Assembly: GCF_021283545.2 (NCBI RefSeq)
Contig: NZ_CP128540.1
Span: 3,507,501-3,571,500, forward strand
Direction of reading: 5' to 3'
DNA: 64,000 nt
Source: Pseudomonas alloputida
Lineage (GTDB): Bacteria; Pseudomonadota; Gammaproteobacteria; Pseudomonadales; Pseudomonadaceae
Shown piece after piece: positions 16,975 to 25,111 of this stretch. Below the pieces are notes generated by a model that saw nothing but the letters and a program-made list of their open reading frames with translations, was not told the DNA's origin and did not search any database. The translations under genes were made by a program, and so were the position numbers. Numbering within the stretch: position 1 is the stretch's first letter; each line of letters begins with the position of its first letter.

Positions 16975-17504
16975 AACCTCAAGCCTTCCACCCTTTCGCC
17001 CGCTTGTTGCACTGGCTGATGGCCGTGCTGATTCTGGCCATGCTGTTCATCGGCGTGAGCATGGTCCCCGACCTGTCGCTACGCCACCCGGTGCTGATCA
17101 GCCTGCACAAGGCCACCGGGCTGGCCCTGCTGGTGCTGGTGGTACTGCGCATCGCTGTGCGCCTGACCCTACCTCACCCGCCCCTGCCGAACGACCTGCC
17201 AAAACTGCAGCGCTGGGCCGCCGGAGCCTCGCATCTGCTGCTCTATGGCCTGATGCTGGCCATGCCGCTGCTGGGCTGGGCCATGCTGTCGGCAGGCGAT
17301 TACCCGCGCCCGCTCGGCTTGCCCGCCATCGCCCCCCACAACCTGCAGCTATATGCCGTGTTGCGCCAGGCCCATGGCTGGGCCGGCTACCTGCTGTTTG
17401 CCACGGTGCTGGTGCATGTGGGGGCAGCCTTGATGCATGCATGGGTGCGTCGCGACGGTGTGTTGCGTAGCATGTGGCCTGGCCCCTTGCACCGCAGCGA
17501 ATGA
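16971..17504 (+). CDS. Cytochrome b561 family protein
   Basis: A 177-residue inner-membrane di-heme b-type cytochrome. Four membrane helices carry the expected histidines: FARLLHWLM (helix 1), LISLHKATGL (helix 2), GASHLLLYG (helix 3) and LVHVGAALMHAW (helix 4). It oxidises quinol or another donor and passes electrons to a periplasmic partner. The ATG overlaps the stop of the peroxidase gene (ATGA), making the two a coupled operon. Confidence 0.88.
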   Translation: MKPQAFHPFARLLHWLMAVLILAMLFIGVSMVPDLSLRHPVLISLHKATGLALLVLVVLRIAVRLTLPHPPLPNDLPKLQRWAAGASHLLLYGLMLAMPLLGWAMLSAGDYPRPLGLPAIAPHNLQLYAVLRQAHGWAGYLLFATVLVHVGAALMHAWVRRDGVLRSMWPGPLHRSE

Positions 17505-17531
17505 ACGGTAGCAGCACGGGGTTCGACAATC

Positions 17532-17553
17532 GATAATGATTCCTAATAATATC
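17532..17553 (+). promoter_or_regulatory. Putative Fur box upstream of MFS transporter
   Basis: GATAATGATTCCTAATAATA, an AT-rich stretch in otherwise GC-rich DNA, resembles the Fur consensus built from GATAAT repeats (first nine bases GATAATGAT exact). It ends about 32 bases before the ATG of the MFS gene, where it would cover the promoter. Confidence 0.5.
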
Positions 17554-17585
17554 GATTTTGTTTGCCACTCTGCCCTGGACTGCCC

Positions 17586-18791
17586 ATGAACGTCGCAAAG
17601 GATCCTGCAACCCTTCTGCCTGCCAGCACCCTGAACCTGCGCCCGCTGTTGCTGGCCAACATGGCCTGCACCATGTCGATGATGGCCTTCGTCGCCCTGA
17701 TCGGCCCGATAGCCCGTCAGCTTGGCATGGCCACCTGGCAAGCCGGCGCCGCCGTGACCGTGGCTGGCGTGGTCTGGGTGCTGCTGGCCCGGCCCTGGGG
17801 CCGCGCGGCAGACCGCCTGGGCCGCCGGCGCATCCTGCTGCTGGGCAGCGCCGGCTTTACCCTGGCCTACTGGCTGCTGTGCCTGTTCGTCGAAGGCGCC
17901 CTGCGCTGGATGCCGGGGGCGACCTTGGCGTTCATCGGCCTGATGATCGCGCGCGGTTGCATCGGCGCCTTTTATGCCGCCATCCCGGTAGGCTACAATG
18001 CGCTGATCGCCGACCATGTGGAGCCGCAACGCCGGGCGCGGGCCATGGCCTCACTGGGAGCAGCCAACGCCGTCGGTCTGGTGGTCGGGCCGGCGCTGGC
18101 CGCACTGCTGGCGCGGCACAGCCTGAGCCTGCCGTTCCATATCATGTCGCTGCTGCCGGCCACTGCCTTCCTCGTGCTGTTTTTCACCCTCAAACCACAG
18201 GCGCTGCCGCACAGCCACGCCCCCAGCCCGGTGCGGCTGAACGACCCGCGCCTGCGCCGGCCGCTGCTGGTGGCATTCAGCGCCATGCTCAGCGTGACCG
18301 TGTCACAGATCATCGTCGGTTTCTTTGCCCTTGACCGCTTGCATCTGGGCCCTGCCGAAGCGGCCCAGGCGGCTGGCATCGCCCTGACCACCGTGGGTGT
18401 GGCACTGATGCTGGCCCAGGTGATACTGCGCCAACTGGAGTGGCCACCGCTGAAGATGATCCGGGTGGGTGCCACGGTATCGGCACTGGGCTTTGCCTGT
18501 GGCTCGCTGGCCACCACGGCGCCGTGGCTGTGGGCTTGCTATTTTGTTGCGGCGGCCGGCATGGGCTTCGTGTTCCCGGCGTTTTCGGCACTGGCGGCCA
18601 ATGCCATGCAGGCCTCCGAACAAGGCGCCACGGCCGGTTCCATTGGCGCCGCCCAAGGCATGGGCGCGGTGATCGGGCCGCTCGCCGGTACCTTGGTGTA
18701 TGCCCTTGATCCGCGCTTGCCATTCCTGGCCGTGGCCGTGCTGTTGCTGCTGGTCGGGCTGTGGCCAATGCCGCGTGAGCAGCGGGTTTGA
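17586..18791 (+). CDS. MFS transporter, possibly iron-regulated
   Basis: A 401-residue protein with twelve predicted membrane helices and the MFS motif A variant GRAADRLGRRRIL after helix 2 (about 74-86). AANAVGLVVGPALAALL and GAAQGMGAVIGPLAGTL are the symmetrical motif C-like segments found in drug-proton antiporters. The likely role is proton-driven efflux. The Fur-like box directly upstream suggests iron-starvation expression, so export or recycling of a siderophore is an attractive guess, but nothing in the protein defines the substrate. The ATG at 17586 is preferred over one at 17562. Confidence 0.8.
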   Translation: MNVAKDPATLLPASTLNLRPLLLANMACTMSMMAFVALIGPIARQLGMATWQAGAAVTVAGVVWVLLARPWGRAADRLGRRRILLLGSAGFTLAYWLLCLFVEGALRWMPGATLAFIGLMIARGCIGAFYAAIPVGYNALIADHVEPQRRARAMASLGAANAVGLVVGPALAALLARHSLSLPFHIMSLLPATAFLVLFFTLKPQALPHSHAPSPVRLNDPRLRRPLLVAFSAMLSVTVSQIIVGFFALDRLHLGPAEAAQAAGIALTTVGVALMLAQVILRQLEWPPLKMIRVGATVSALGFACGSLATTAPWLWACYFVAAAGMGFVFPAFSALAANAMQASEQGATAGSIGAAQGMGAVIGPLAGTLVYALDPRLPFLAVAVLLLLVGLWPMPREQRV

Positions 18792-18872
18792 GAAGCACAG
18801 CGCGCAAGGGCGCAGAGTGTGTTTTAATGCGCATCGCTCATTATTATTGACACCTCTGATTACAAGGCGGCT

Positions 18873-19418
18873 ATGGACACGGGGACGCGACTCAAACTGG
18901 TGCGTGAACGCAACAACCTCTCCCAACGGGAACTGGCCCGTCGCAGCGGGCTGACCAATTCGACGATCTCGCAGATCGAGCAGAATCGCGTCAGCCCTTC
19001 GGTCAGCTCCCTGAAAAAACTGCTCGAAGGCATTCCCATGAGCCTGGCGGAGTTTTTCAGCTTCGACGAGCCGGTGCGTGAGGAACGCTACGTATTCCGT
19101 GGTGGCGAACAACCCGACCTGGGCCGCAATGGCCTGCGCATGCTGCTGGTCGGCGCCAGCGTCGAAGGCCGCCAAATGCGCATGCTGCGTGAGCTGTACG
19201 CACCCGGCGCCGACTCTGGCGAGCCGATCGTGCACGCTGAAGGCGAAGAATGCGGGTTGGTCACCCGTGGCACCGTCGAGCTGTGGGTCGACGGCCAGGT
19301 CAGCGTGCTCAATTCGGGCGACGGCTACTACATCCCCACGACCCTGCCGCACAGTTTCAAGAACATCGGCCCGGATGAGGCCGAGATCATCAGCGCCAAC
19401 ACGCCGGCGAATTTCTGA
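18873..19418 (+). CDS. XRE-cupin transcriptional regulator (PuuR-like)
   Basis: A 181-residue regulator: N-terminal helix-turn-helix (LSQRELARRSGLTNSTISQIE, split as residues 16-36) and C-terminal cupin (IVHAEGEECGLVTRGTVELW, then GDGYYIPTTLPHSF). This architecture is that of PuuR/BauR regulators of polyamine, putrescine and amino-acid catabolism, where the cupin senses the metabolite. No polyamine catabolic gene is adjacent, so its targets are probably elsewhere. It is followed two bases later by a short conserved gene. Confidence 0.82.
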   Translation: MDTGTRLKLVRERNNLSQRELARRSGLTNSTISQIEQNRVSPSVSSLKKLLEGIPMSLAEFFSFDEPVREERYVFRGGEQPDLGRNGLRMLLVGASVEGRQMRMLRELYAPGADSGEPIVHAEGEECGLVTRGTVELWVDGQVSVLNSGDGYYIPTTLPHSFKNIGPDEAEIISANTPANF

Positions 19419-19420
19419 TC

Positions 19421-19720
19421 TTGACCCACAGACGTTCACCGAACGCCCGGGATGTCTACCAGTGCCTGCGCAATGTGGCCCTTGGCGTGCACCACCTTGA
19501 GGTGGCTGCACGCCGCGATGGCGGCCTGATCGATGTCGGCATCCAGGGCTGGCAACTGACGTTGGCCCTGGATACCGAAGGCCTGGCGCATTGCGTTCGT
19601 TGCCAAGCCCCCGACGGCGAACAGGCCGGCCTCGAACACTGGCAGCGCTATGGCACCAACCCCGCCGACCTGCTCAGCCTGTGGGAGCGCACTCAGCTGG
19701 AGAGGCTGCTGGCCCCCTGA
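19421..19720 (+). CDS. Conserved hypothetical protein
   Basis: A 99-residue soluble protein with alternating strands and helices (ARDVYQCLRNVALGVHHLEV, then GWQLTLALDTEGLAHCVRC). No domain is recognised with confidence. It begins with TTG two bases after the stop of the cupin regulator, consistent with an operon, and its 3' end overlaps the convergent DsbA-like gene by 28 bases. An ATG start is not available upstream without entering the regulator. Confidence 0.6.
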   Translation: MTHRRSPNARDVYQCLRNVALGVHHLEVAARRDGGLIDVGIQGWQLTLALDTEGLAHCVRCQAPDGEQAGLEHWQRYGTNPADLLSLWERTQLERLLAP

Positions 19721-20307
19721 CGTAGCGCCTCCTCGACAAAGTCCAGGCGGTCCTGGCCGAAGAACATCCCGTCACCGACAAAACAGGTGGGCGCGCCAAA
19801 CACCCCGCGCGCCACAGCGGCCTCGGTCGCGTGCTTTAGCGCTGCTTTTACTTCGCTGTCAGCGGCCAGGGCATGAAAAACCTGTGGGTCGAAGCCTGCC
19901 TGCGCGAGTGTTTCATTCAGCACAGCGCTGTCGCTCAGGTTGCGGCGCTGTACCCATAGCCCAGTGAACAGCACCGATAGCAATGCCTCGAACCGATCCG
20001 GTGAACGCAACTGGGTCCCTGTCACGCCGCGCATCAACGTCAGGGTATTGACCGGGAAGCCCGGCGGCATCCCGAACGGCACACCGTAGCGTTCGGCAAA
20101 GCGGGCCAGGTCGGTGAACATGTAGCGCCCTTTGGCCGGGATCATGGCCGGCGAAGCATTGCCGGTAGCCTGGAAAACCCCGCCAAGCAGCATTGGCCGG
20201 TAGCGCAGCGTAGCGCCGTGGCGGGCACACAGGTTCGGCAGTTGGGTCCAGGCCAGGTAGCTGGCCGGGCTACCCAGGTCAAAAAAGAAATCGACAGACG
20301 TGTGCAT
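19693..20307 (-). CDS. 2-hydroxychromene-2-carboxylate isomerase family (DsbA-like) protein
   Basis: A 204-residue thioredoxin-fold protein of the HCCA isomerase/kappa-GST family, usually glutathione dependent. FFFDLGSPASYLAW (7-20) holds the catalytic Ser in place of DsbA's Cys pair, and GVFGAPTCFVGDGMFFGQDRL (near 169-189) is the cis-Pro and following helix. Members act in aromatic catabolism or glutathione conjugation; the substrate here is unknown. The ATG at 20307 follows AAGGAC. It lies 28 bases downstream of the short-chain dehydrogenase gene, forming a probable two-gene operon divergent from a TetR regulator. Confidence 0.82.
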   Translation of the reverse strand: MHTSVDFFFDLGSPASYLAWTQLPNLCARHGATLRYRPMLLGGVFQATGNASPAMIPAKGRYMFTDLARFAERYGVPFGMPPGFPVNTLTLMRGVTGTQLRSPDRFEALLSVLFTGLWVQRRNLSDSAVLNETLAQAGFDPQVFHALAADSEVKAALKHATEAAVARGVFGAPTCFVGDGMFFGQDRLDFVEEALRQGASSLSS

Positions 20308-20335
20308 GGTGACGGTCCTTGCATGTTAACGGGGG

Positions 20336-21067
20336 TTACCAGCGTTCCATCCAGGGGCGCAGGTCCAGCTCGAAGGTCCAGGCGTCGCGGGGCTGGGCGT
20401 GCAGGAACCAGTAACTGTCGGCAATGTGCGCCGGGTCAAGGATGCCATCCTGGTCCTTGAGGGCATAGCGCTCGGGGAAGCTGTCGCGGATGAAGGCCGT
20501 GTCGATGGCACCGTCCACCACCACATGGGCGACATGGATGTTGCGTGGCCCCAACTCGCGCGCCATGCTCTGTGCCAGGGCACGCAAGCCATGCTTGGCC
20601 CCGGCGAAGGCGGCAAAACCGGCTGCGCCGCGGGTACCGGCTGTAGCGCCGGTGAACAGGATTGTGCCGCGCTCACGCTGAACCATGCGCCGGGCCACCG
20701 CCTGCGCGGTGAGGAAACCGGCAAAGCAGGCCATTTCCCAGATCTTGAAGTACTTGCGTGGGGTTTCCTCGAGAATGCTGCACGGCACATTCGCACCGAT
20801 ATTGAAGACAAATGCCTCAATCGGACCTATATCACGCTCGATAGTCTCTACCAGTTCGGCCACCTCCTCTTCCTTGCGCGCATCAGAGCCAAAACCGTAG
20901 GCCTGGCCGCCAGCGGCGTGTATTTCCTCCAGCAGCGGCTGCAGTTTGTCGGCCTGGCGACGGGTTACGCAGGCAATATAGCCCTCACGCGCAAAACGCT
21001 TGGCGATCTCGCCGCCAGTGGCGTCGCCCGCCCCGATCACCAGCACGACTTTTTGTTGTTCTGACAT
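20336..21067 (-). CDS. Short-chain dehydrogenase/reductase
   Basis: A 243-residue NAD(P)-binding oxidoreductase. It has a glycine-rich loop (GAGDATGGEIA, a variant of TGxxxGxG, about 9-19), the NIGAN motif near residue 88, and the catalytic region TGATAGTRGAAGFAAFAGAKHG. In place of the usual Tyr-x-x-x-Lys it shows Phe-Ala-Gly-Ala-Lys, an atypical active site. The ATG at 21067 has GGAGG six bases upstream, deciding it over a start at 21079. It is divergent from the TetR gene and separated by an operator-like palindrome, so it is probably TetR-controlled together with the isomerase. Confidence 0.83.
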   Translation of the reverse strand: MSEQQKVVLVIGAGDATGGEIAKRFAREGYIACVTRRQADKLQPLLEEIHAAGGQAYGFGSDARKEEEVAELVETIERDIGPIEAFVFNIGANVPCSILEETPRKYFKIWEMACFAGFLTAQAVARRMVQRERGTILFTGATAGTRGAAGFAAFAGAKHGLRALAQSMARELGPRNIHVAHVVVDGAIDTAFIRDSFPERYALKDQDGILDPAHIADSYWFLHAQPRDAWTFELDLRPWMERW

Positions 21068-21090
21068 GCCTGCCTCCATTGGTAAATGAT

Positions 21091-21103
21091 CGTTTAGTAA
21101 ACG
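21091..21103. promoter_or_regulatory. Palindromic operator between SDR and TetR genes
   Basis: CGTTTA-G-TAAACG is a perfect 13-bp inverted repeat in the 89-bp divergent intergenic region. It sits where the -35 region of the tetR-type gene would be if TATGAT (21114-21119) is its -10. This is the placement expected for a TetR operator controlling both directions. Confidence 0.6.
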
Positions 21104-21156
21104 AACGCTATGTTATGATCGCGGTCATCGTCAAGCCTGTTTGCCGAGGCATGTGA

Positions 21157-21720
21157 ATGCGCTACTCCAACGAACACAAACAGCAAACCCGCGAACGGTT
21201 GCTGGCCAGCAGCGGCGCGCTGGCCAAGCGCGGGGGTTTTGCCAGTACCGGCGTGGCCGGGTTGATGAAAGCGATCGGCCTGACCGGCGGTGCCTTCTAC
21301 AACCACTTCCCGTCCAAGGACGACCTGTTTACCGAGGTGGTACGCCAGGAGCTGAGCAACAGCCCCCTGGCACGCCTGGCCAGCAAGGGAGCCAACCGTG
21401 AACGCCTGGGCCGCTGCCTGCAGCAGTACCTGAGCCTGGTCCACCTGCGCAATGCCGAAGGTGGATGCCCGTTGCCGCCGCTGGGTGTGGAAATCGCCCG
21501 GGCCGACACGCCGGTGCGTGAAGTGGCTGAGCACTGGCTGGTAGAACTGCACCGGGCCTGGAGCACAACCCTGGAGGATGAGCAGCTGGCCTGGGTGCTG
21601 ATCAGCCAGTGCGTAGGGGCATTGCTGGTCGGGCGCATGCTGGCCAGTGAAAGCGTGCAAGCGCAGGTACTGGGCGCCAGCCGCCAGTTTGTCGAACAGG
21701 CCCTGCATGAGGCGGATTAG
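21157..21720 (+). CDS. TetR/AcrR family transcriptional regulator
   Basis: A 187-residue repressor. The N-terminal helix-turn-helix reads TRERLLASSGALAKRGGFAS (10-29) and GVAGLMKAIGLTGGAFYNHF (31-50), ending with the family hallmark FYNHFPSKDDLF. The C-terminal ligand domain is unassigned. It probably represses the divergent SDR/isomerase operon and itself through the palindrome at 21091-21103. Its last 14 bases overlap the following exported-protein gene. Confidence 0.88.
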   Translation: MRYSNEHKQQTRERLLASSGALAKRGGFASTGVAGLMKAIGLTGGAFYNHFPSKDDLFTEVVRQELSNSPLARLASKGANRERLGRCLQQYLSLVHLRNAEGGCPLPPLGVEIARADTPVREVAEHWLVELHRAWSTTLEDEQLAWVLISQCVGALLVGRMLASESVQAQVLGASRQFVEQALHEAD

Positions 21721-22300
21721 TGCCCTGCTGGGTTTGCTATTGGCCCTCCCTGCGCTTGCCGAACAGGCCTGCCCGCCTGGGCAGTATCAAGTGTGCCTGA
21801 TGGGCTGCTTCTGCGCCCCGATCGACCCAGGCCAGGCCGGGCAGATCCTCAAGGATGTGGAGGTCATGGCCTCGTCCAGCCTGGCATACGCCTTGCGCCA
21901 GGCCCGCGACGAAGCCACGGCCAGCGGTGTGCAGCCGATTCCGTTGCATATTCGGGCGCAGCTGGAACCCTGGTATGACTTTGCCGTGCTCGACGCGGCG
22001 CGCTTCCGGGTGGGGGATGAGCAACAGATCAGCGCAGCCAATGCGCTAATGCAGAACCCCGATGTGAACGCCGTTACACTGATCGACACGATCATCTTCC
22101 GCCGGACCGCCGATGCCGAGGACAACGTGGCCTTGTGGGCGCACGAGCTCAAGCATGTGCAGCAGTATCAGGAGCTGGGCGTGGAGGAATTTGCCCGACG
22201 CTATACGCGCAACTTCGACGACCTGGAGGGGCCGGCCTACAAGATCGAGGCCGAAGTCGACAAGGCGCTGCGCGAGCGTCGTTCAGGCCTGGCCCGCTGA
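21707..22300 (+). CDS. Small exported DUF4157-like protein with HExxH-type motif
   Basis: A 197-residue protein with a signal peptide (MRRISALLGLLLALPALAEQ, cleavage near ALA-EQ). The mature part has four early cysteines (CPPGQYQVCLMGCFC), possibly two disulfides, and then WAHELKHVQQYQELG near residue 144, a zinc-metalloprotease-type HExxH sequence followed by the VxQ pattern of DUF4157 proteins. A possible third ligand is the Glu of KIEAEVD downstream. Catalytic activity is not established. The start at 21707 overlaps the tetR-type gene; an upstream in-frame start at 21647 would lack the signal peptide at the terminus. Confidence 0.7.
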   Translation: MRRISALLGLLLALPALAEQACPPGQYQVCLMGCFCAPIDPGQAGQILKDVEVMASSSLAYALRQARDEATASGVQPIPLHIRAQLEPWYDFAVLDAARFRVGDEQQISAANALMQNPDVNAVTLIDTIIFRRTADAEDNVALWAHELKHVQQYQELGVEEFARRYTRNFDDLEGPAYKIEAEVDKALRERRSGLAR

Positions 22301-22374
22301 TCGCTGCCATTGCGCTCCACATCTACAGCGCCTGTCTTGCCCGGCGCAAAATTCAGCCGTTAGCGCGAACCAAG

Positions 22375-22466
22375 GTAGGAGCGGGTTTACCCGCGAATAC
22401 GGTGGCGGCGGCAACGATGAACGACGGGTGGAGATTGGCCAGAAGGCCCGGCCTCTTCGCGGCTAT
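22375..22466. repeat. Composite REP element, copy A
   Basis: GTAGGAGCGGGTTTACCCGC (from 22375), a central part with TACGGTGGCGGCGGCAACGA, then GGCCTCTTCGCGG. The same roughly 100-bp layout in the opposite orientation occurs at 38912 and 49144. It lies between convergent genes. The stretch 22301-22557 otherwise shows only a weak AGCTTTTCAGC...GAAAAGCTT inverted repeat near 22490-22520. Confidence 0.75.
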
Positions 22467-22557
22467 CAACCCTTTGATACGACCAAGCTTTTCAGCTCTC
22501 AGCACCGCAGAAAAGCTTGACCGCCAACACAGCATCTACATGGGAACGTAAAGGCGC

Positions 22558-23559
22558 TCAAGACACCGCCGAAGCCTCCACCGCCTGCTCACGGCTGGCA
22601 TAACGCTGCGCCAGCACAGCACACACCATCAGCTGTATCTGGTGGAACAGCATCAGCGGCAGGATCATCGCGCCAATGCCACTGCCCACGAACAACACCT
22701 GGGCCATGGGCACACCCGTAGCCAGGCTTTTCTTGGAGCCGGCAAACAGGATGGTGATGCGATCCTCAAGGTCAAAGCCCAGCGCCTTGCCAAGCAAGCG
22801 GGTGCCAAACAGCACCACTGCCAGCAGAATTGCGCACACCACGAACAACCCCGCCAAGTGCTGCGGCGATACGGTGTGCCACAAACCGGTAACCACGGCC
22901 TCACTGAAGGCGGTGTACACCACCAGCAGGATCGAACCCTGGTCCACCACCTTGAGCCAGCGCGCATTGCGCTTGACCCAGGCGCCGATCCAGCGCCGCG
23001 CGACCTGCCCGGCAACGAACGGCACCAGCAGCTGCAAAGTGATCTTCAACACCGCATCCAGGCCGGAACCTGTATCACCACCGGCGCCCAGTAGCAGCAT
23101 CACCAGCAACGGGGTGAGGAAGATACCCAGCAGGCTGGAGGCCGCCGCGCTGCAGATGGCCGCTGGCACGTTACCGCGGGCCAGCGAGGTAAAGGCAATG
23201 GCCGACTGCACGGTTGCAGGCAAGGCACACAGGTACAGGATGCCCAGATAAAGCTCGTTACCCACCAGCGGTACGAACAGAGGTTTGAACGCCAGGCCCA
23301 GCAGCGGGAACAATACGAAAGTACAGGAGAACACCAGTAGGTGCAGGCGCCAGTGCCCGGCACCGGCAATGATGGCTTCACGGGACAGTTTGGCGCCATG
23401 CAGGAAGAACAACAGGCCAATGGCCAGGTTGGTCAGCCAGCCGAAATACACCGCGCCATCGCCCGAGCAAGGCAGTACGGTGGCGATGAGTACCACACCG
23501 AGCAAGGCCAGGGTGAAATTGTCAAATAACATGCGCAAATACTTCATCACTGTATCCAT
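22558..23559 (-). CDS. Bile acid:sodium symporter family transporter (YfeH-like)
   Basis: A 333-residue inner-membrane protein with about ten hydrophobic helices. It belongs to the SBF-like branch: GLLFFLHGAKLSREAI near 47-62, ALPATVQSAIAFTSLARGN near 112-130 with the crossover helix, and FAGSKKSLATGVPMAQVLF near 271-289. The transported solute is unknown; the bile-acid name reflects the fold only. The first ATG (23559) lacks a clear ribosome binding site and a second at 23547 is possible. It is convergent with the upstream exported protein gene and divergent from ampC. Confidence 0.85.
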   Translation of the reverse strand: MDTVMKYLRMLFDNFTLALLGVVLIATVLPCSGDGAVYFGWLTNLAIGLLFFLHGAKLSREAIIAGAGHWRLHLLVFSCTFVLFPLLGLAFKPLFVPLVGNELYLGILYLCALPATVQSAIAFTSLARGNVPAAICSAAASSLLGIFLTPLLVMLLLGAGGDTGSGLDAVLKITLQLLVPFVAGQVARRWIGAWVKRNARWLKVVDQGSILLVVYTAFSEAVVTGLWHTVSPQHLAGLFVVCAILLAVVLFGTRLLGKALGFDLEDRITILFAGSKKSLATGVPMAQVLFVGSGIGAMILPLMLFHQIQLMVCAVLAQRYASREQAVEASAVS

Positions 23560-23665
23560 CTTGTCATGGTGGGTGGGCAGACGATAAGGTCTTTGGCTCC
23601 CCGTCGCTAACGCCGGAACCCCGAGTGGTATCGCTCAACGGACACGCTCCACAAAAGGACTCACC

Positions 23666-24808
23666 ATGCTCCGCCCACGTCTGGCTGCACTTGCAGCCGC
23701 CATTACCCTTGCCTTAGGCCCTGCCAGCGCCCAGGCCGACGACCAGTTACAGGCCAAGGTCGACCAGATCATCCGCCCGCTCATGCAGGAACAAGGCATC
23801 ACCGGCATGGCTGTGGCCATCTATGCACGCGACCACGCGCATTACTTCAGCTACGGTGTGGCCAGCAAGGCCGACAACGTACCGGTCAGCCGCGATACGC
23901 TGTTCGAGATCGGTTCGCTGAGCAAGACCTACACGGCCACCCTGGCCGCGCTTGCCAGCGCCGAGGGCAAGCTTGACCTCGAGGCCCCGGCCAAGCGCTA
24001 TCACCCGGCATTGGCCGGCGTCCCCATCGGCGACGCGACGGTGCTGGAACTGGGCGCCTATAGCGCCGACTGCCTGCCACTGCAGTTCCCCGACACCGTA
24101 CAAACACCGCAACAGGTAGTCGATTTCTTCCGCCACTGGCAACCTCGTGCCAAACCTGGCACCCAGCGCTGCTACTCCAACCCCAGCCTGGGTTTGTTCG
24201 GTGACCTGGCCGCCCGTGCGCAGCACCAACCGTTTTCCACGCTGATGAGTGAGGGCCTGCTGACGAAGATGGGCCTGAAAAACACCTACCTTCAGGTTCC
24301 GGCCAGCGCCCAGGGGCTTTATGCCCAAGGGTATGACGCCGACGACAAGCCGGTGCGTGTAGGGCCCGGCCCTTACGCCGATGAGGCCTACGGCATCAAA
24401 ACCAGCGCCAGCGACCTGCTGCGCTATGTGCGGTTGCACATGCAGCCGCAGGGCCTGCCACCGGCCCTGGCGAAAGCCACCGCCATTACCCAGCAGGGCT
24501 ACTTCCAGGTTGGCGCCATGACGCAAGGCCTGGGCTGGGAACGCTACCCCTACCCGGTCACGCTGAGCACACTGATCGATGGCAACAGCCCACAGCTGAT
24601 CCGCGAACCGCAGGCCACCACTCGCTTGCAACCGGCCCTGCCCGCGCTACCGGCAGCCTGGTACAACAAGACCGGCGCCACCAACGGCTTCGGCGCGTAC
24701 GCCGCGTTCGTGCCGGCAGAACAGCTGGCAGTCGTGCTGCTGGCCAATCGGAATTACCCCAACCAGGCGCGGGTTCAAGCCGCCTTCGACATCCTTTCCG
24801 GCTTATAA
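23666..24808 (+). CDS. ampC: Class C beta-lactamase
   Basis: A 380-residue periplasmic serine beta-lactamase that hydrolyses cephalosporins. It has a signal peptide ending near AQA-DD. All three catalytic elements are present: SLSK (84-87, nucleophile Ser84), YSN (170-172) and KTG (335-337). The usual TAGGLPLQ stretch is SADCLPLQ here (132-139), putting a cysteine near the active site. No ampR regulator lies beside it, so expression control is not visible. The start ATG follows AAAGGA. Confidence 0.92.
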   Translation: MLRPRLAALAAAITLALGPASAQADDQLQAKVDQIIRPLMQEQGITGMAVAIYARDHAHYFSYGVASKADNVPVSRDTLFEIGSLSKTYTATLAALASAEGKLDLEAPAKRYHPALAGVPIGDATVLELGAYSADCLPLQFPDTVQTPQQVVDFFRHWQPRAKPGTQRCYSNPSLGLFGDLAARAQHQPFSTLMSEGLLTKMGLKNTYLQVPASAQGLYAQGYDADDKPVRVGPGPYADEAYGIKTSASDLLRYVRLHMQPQGLPPALAKATAITQQGYFQVGAMTQGLGWERYPYPVTLSTLIDGNSPQLIREPQATTRLQPALPALPAAWYNKTGATNGFGAYAAFVPAEQLAVVLLANRNYPNQARVQAAFDILSGL

Positions 24809-25111
24809 CGCTCGCGTTGATTGTCGGACAAAACGACAGAATGTAGTGAGCAAAAATATTCACTACAAAATGGTTGACGCCGTTCATCGCGCTTGGGCAT
24901 GATGAAGCCGTCTCCCCGATCGGGAGCGGTGGCAAGGGTGTTCCAGACGGCCTGCGCGGTAACGCAGGCCGTCCGTGGAGAGGGAAACTGTCCAAAAGGC
25001 AGCGTGAGAAAGCCCCTGTTGCGATGCTGCTGTAGCAGCCTTGGTAGTGCGCTACACCGTAATAGCGCCAACTGTGAAAATCACCTATGAATGGGTAATG
25101 GGGGCTTTATG
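24809..25111 (+). other. Structured 303-base intergenic region, possible RNA leader
   Basis: No protein gene is supported here. The region holds several inverted repeats: TGTCG/CGACA (24822-24838), TGTAGTGA/TCACTACA (24842-24849 with 24860-24867), a TTGACG -35-like element at 24874, and then a series of hairpins, the strongest being GACGGCCTGCG paired with CGCAGGCCGTC near 24947-24974. A second, GCTGCTGTAGCAGC-type repeat follows near 25028. The layout is compatible with a promoter plus a roughly 200-base structured leader for the gene at 25112, or a separate small RNA; I recognise no known family. Confidence 0.4.
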
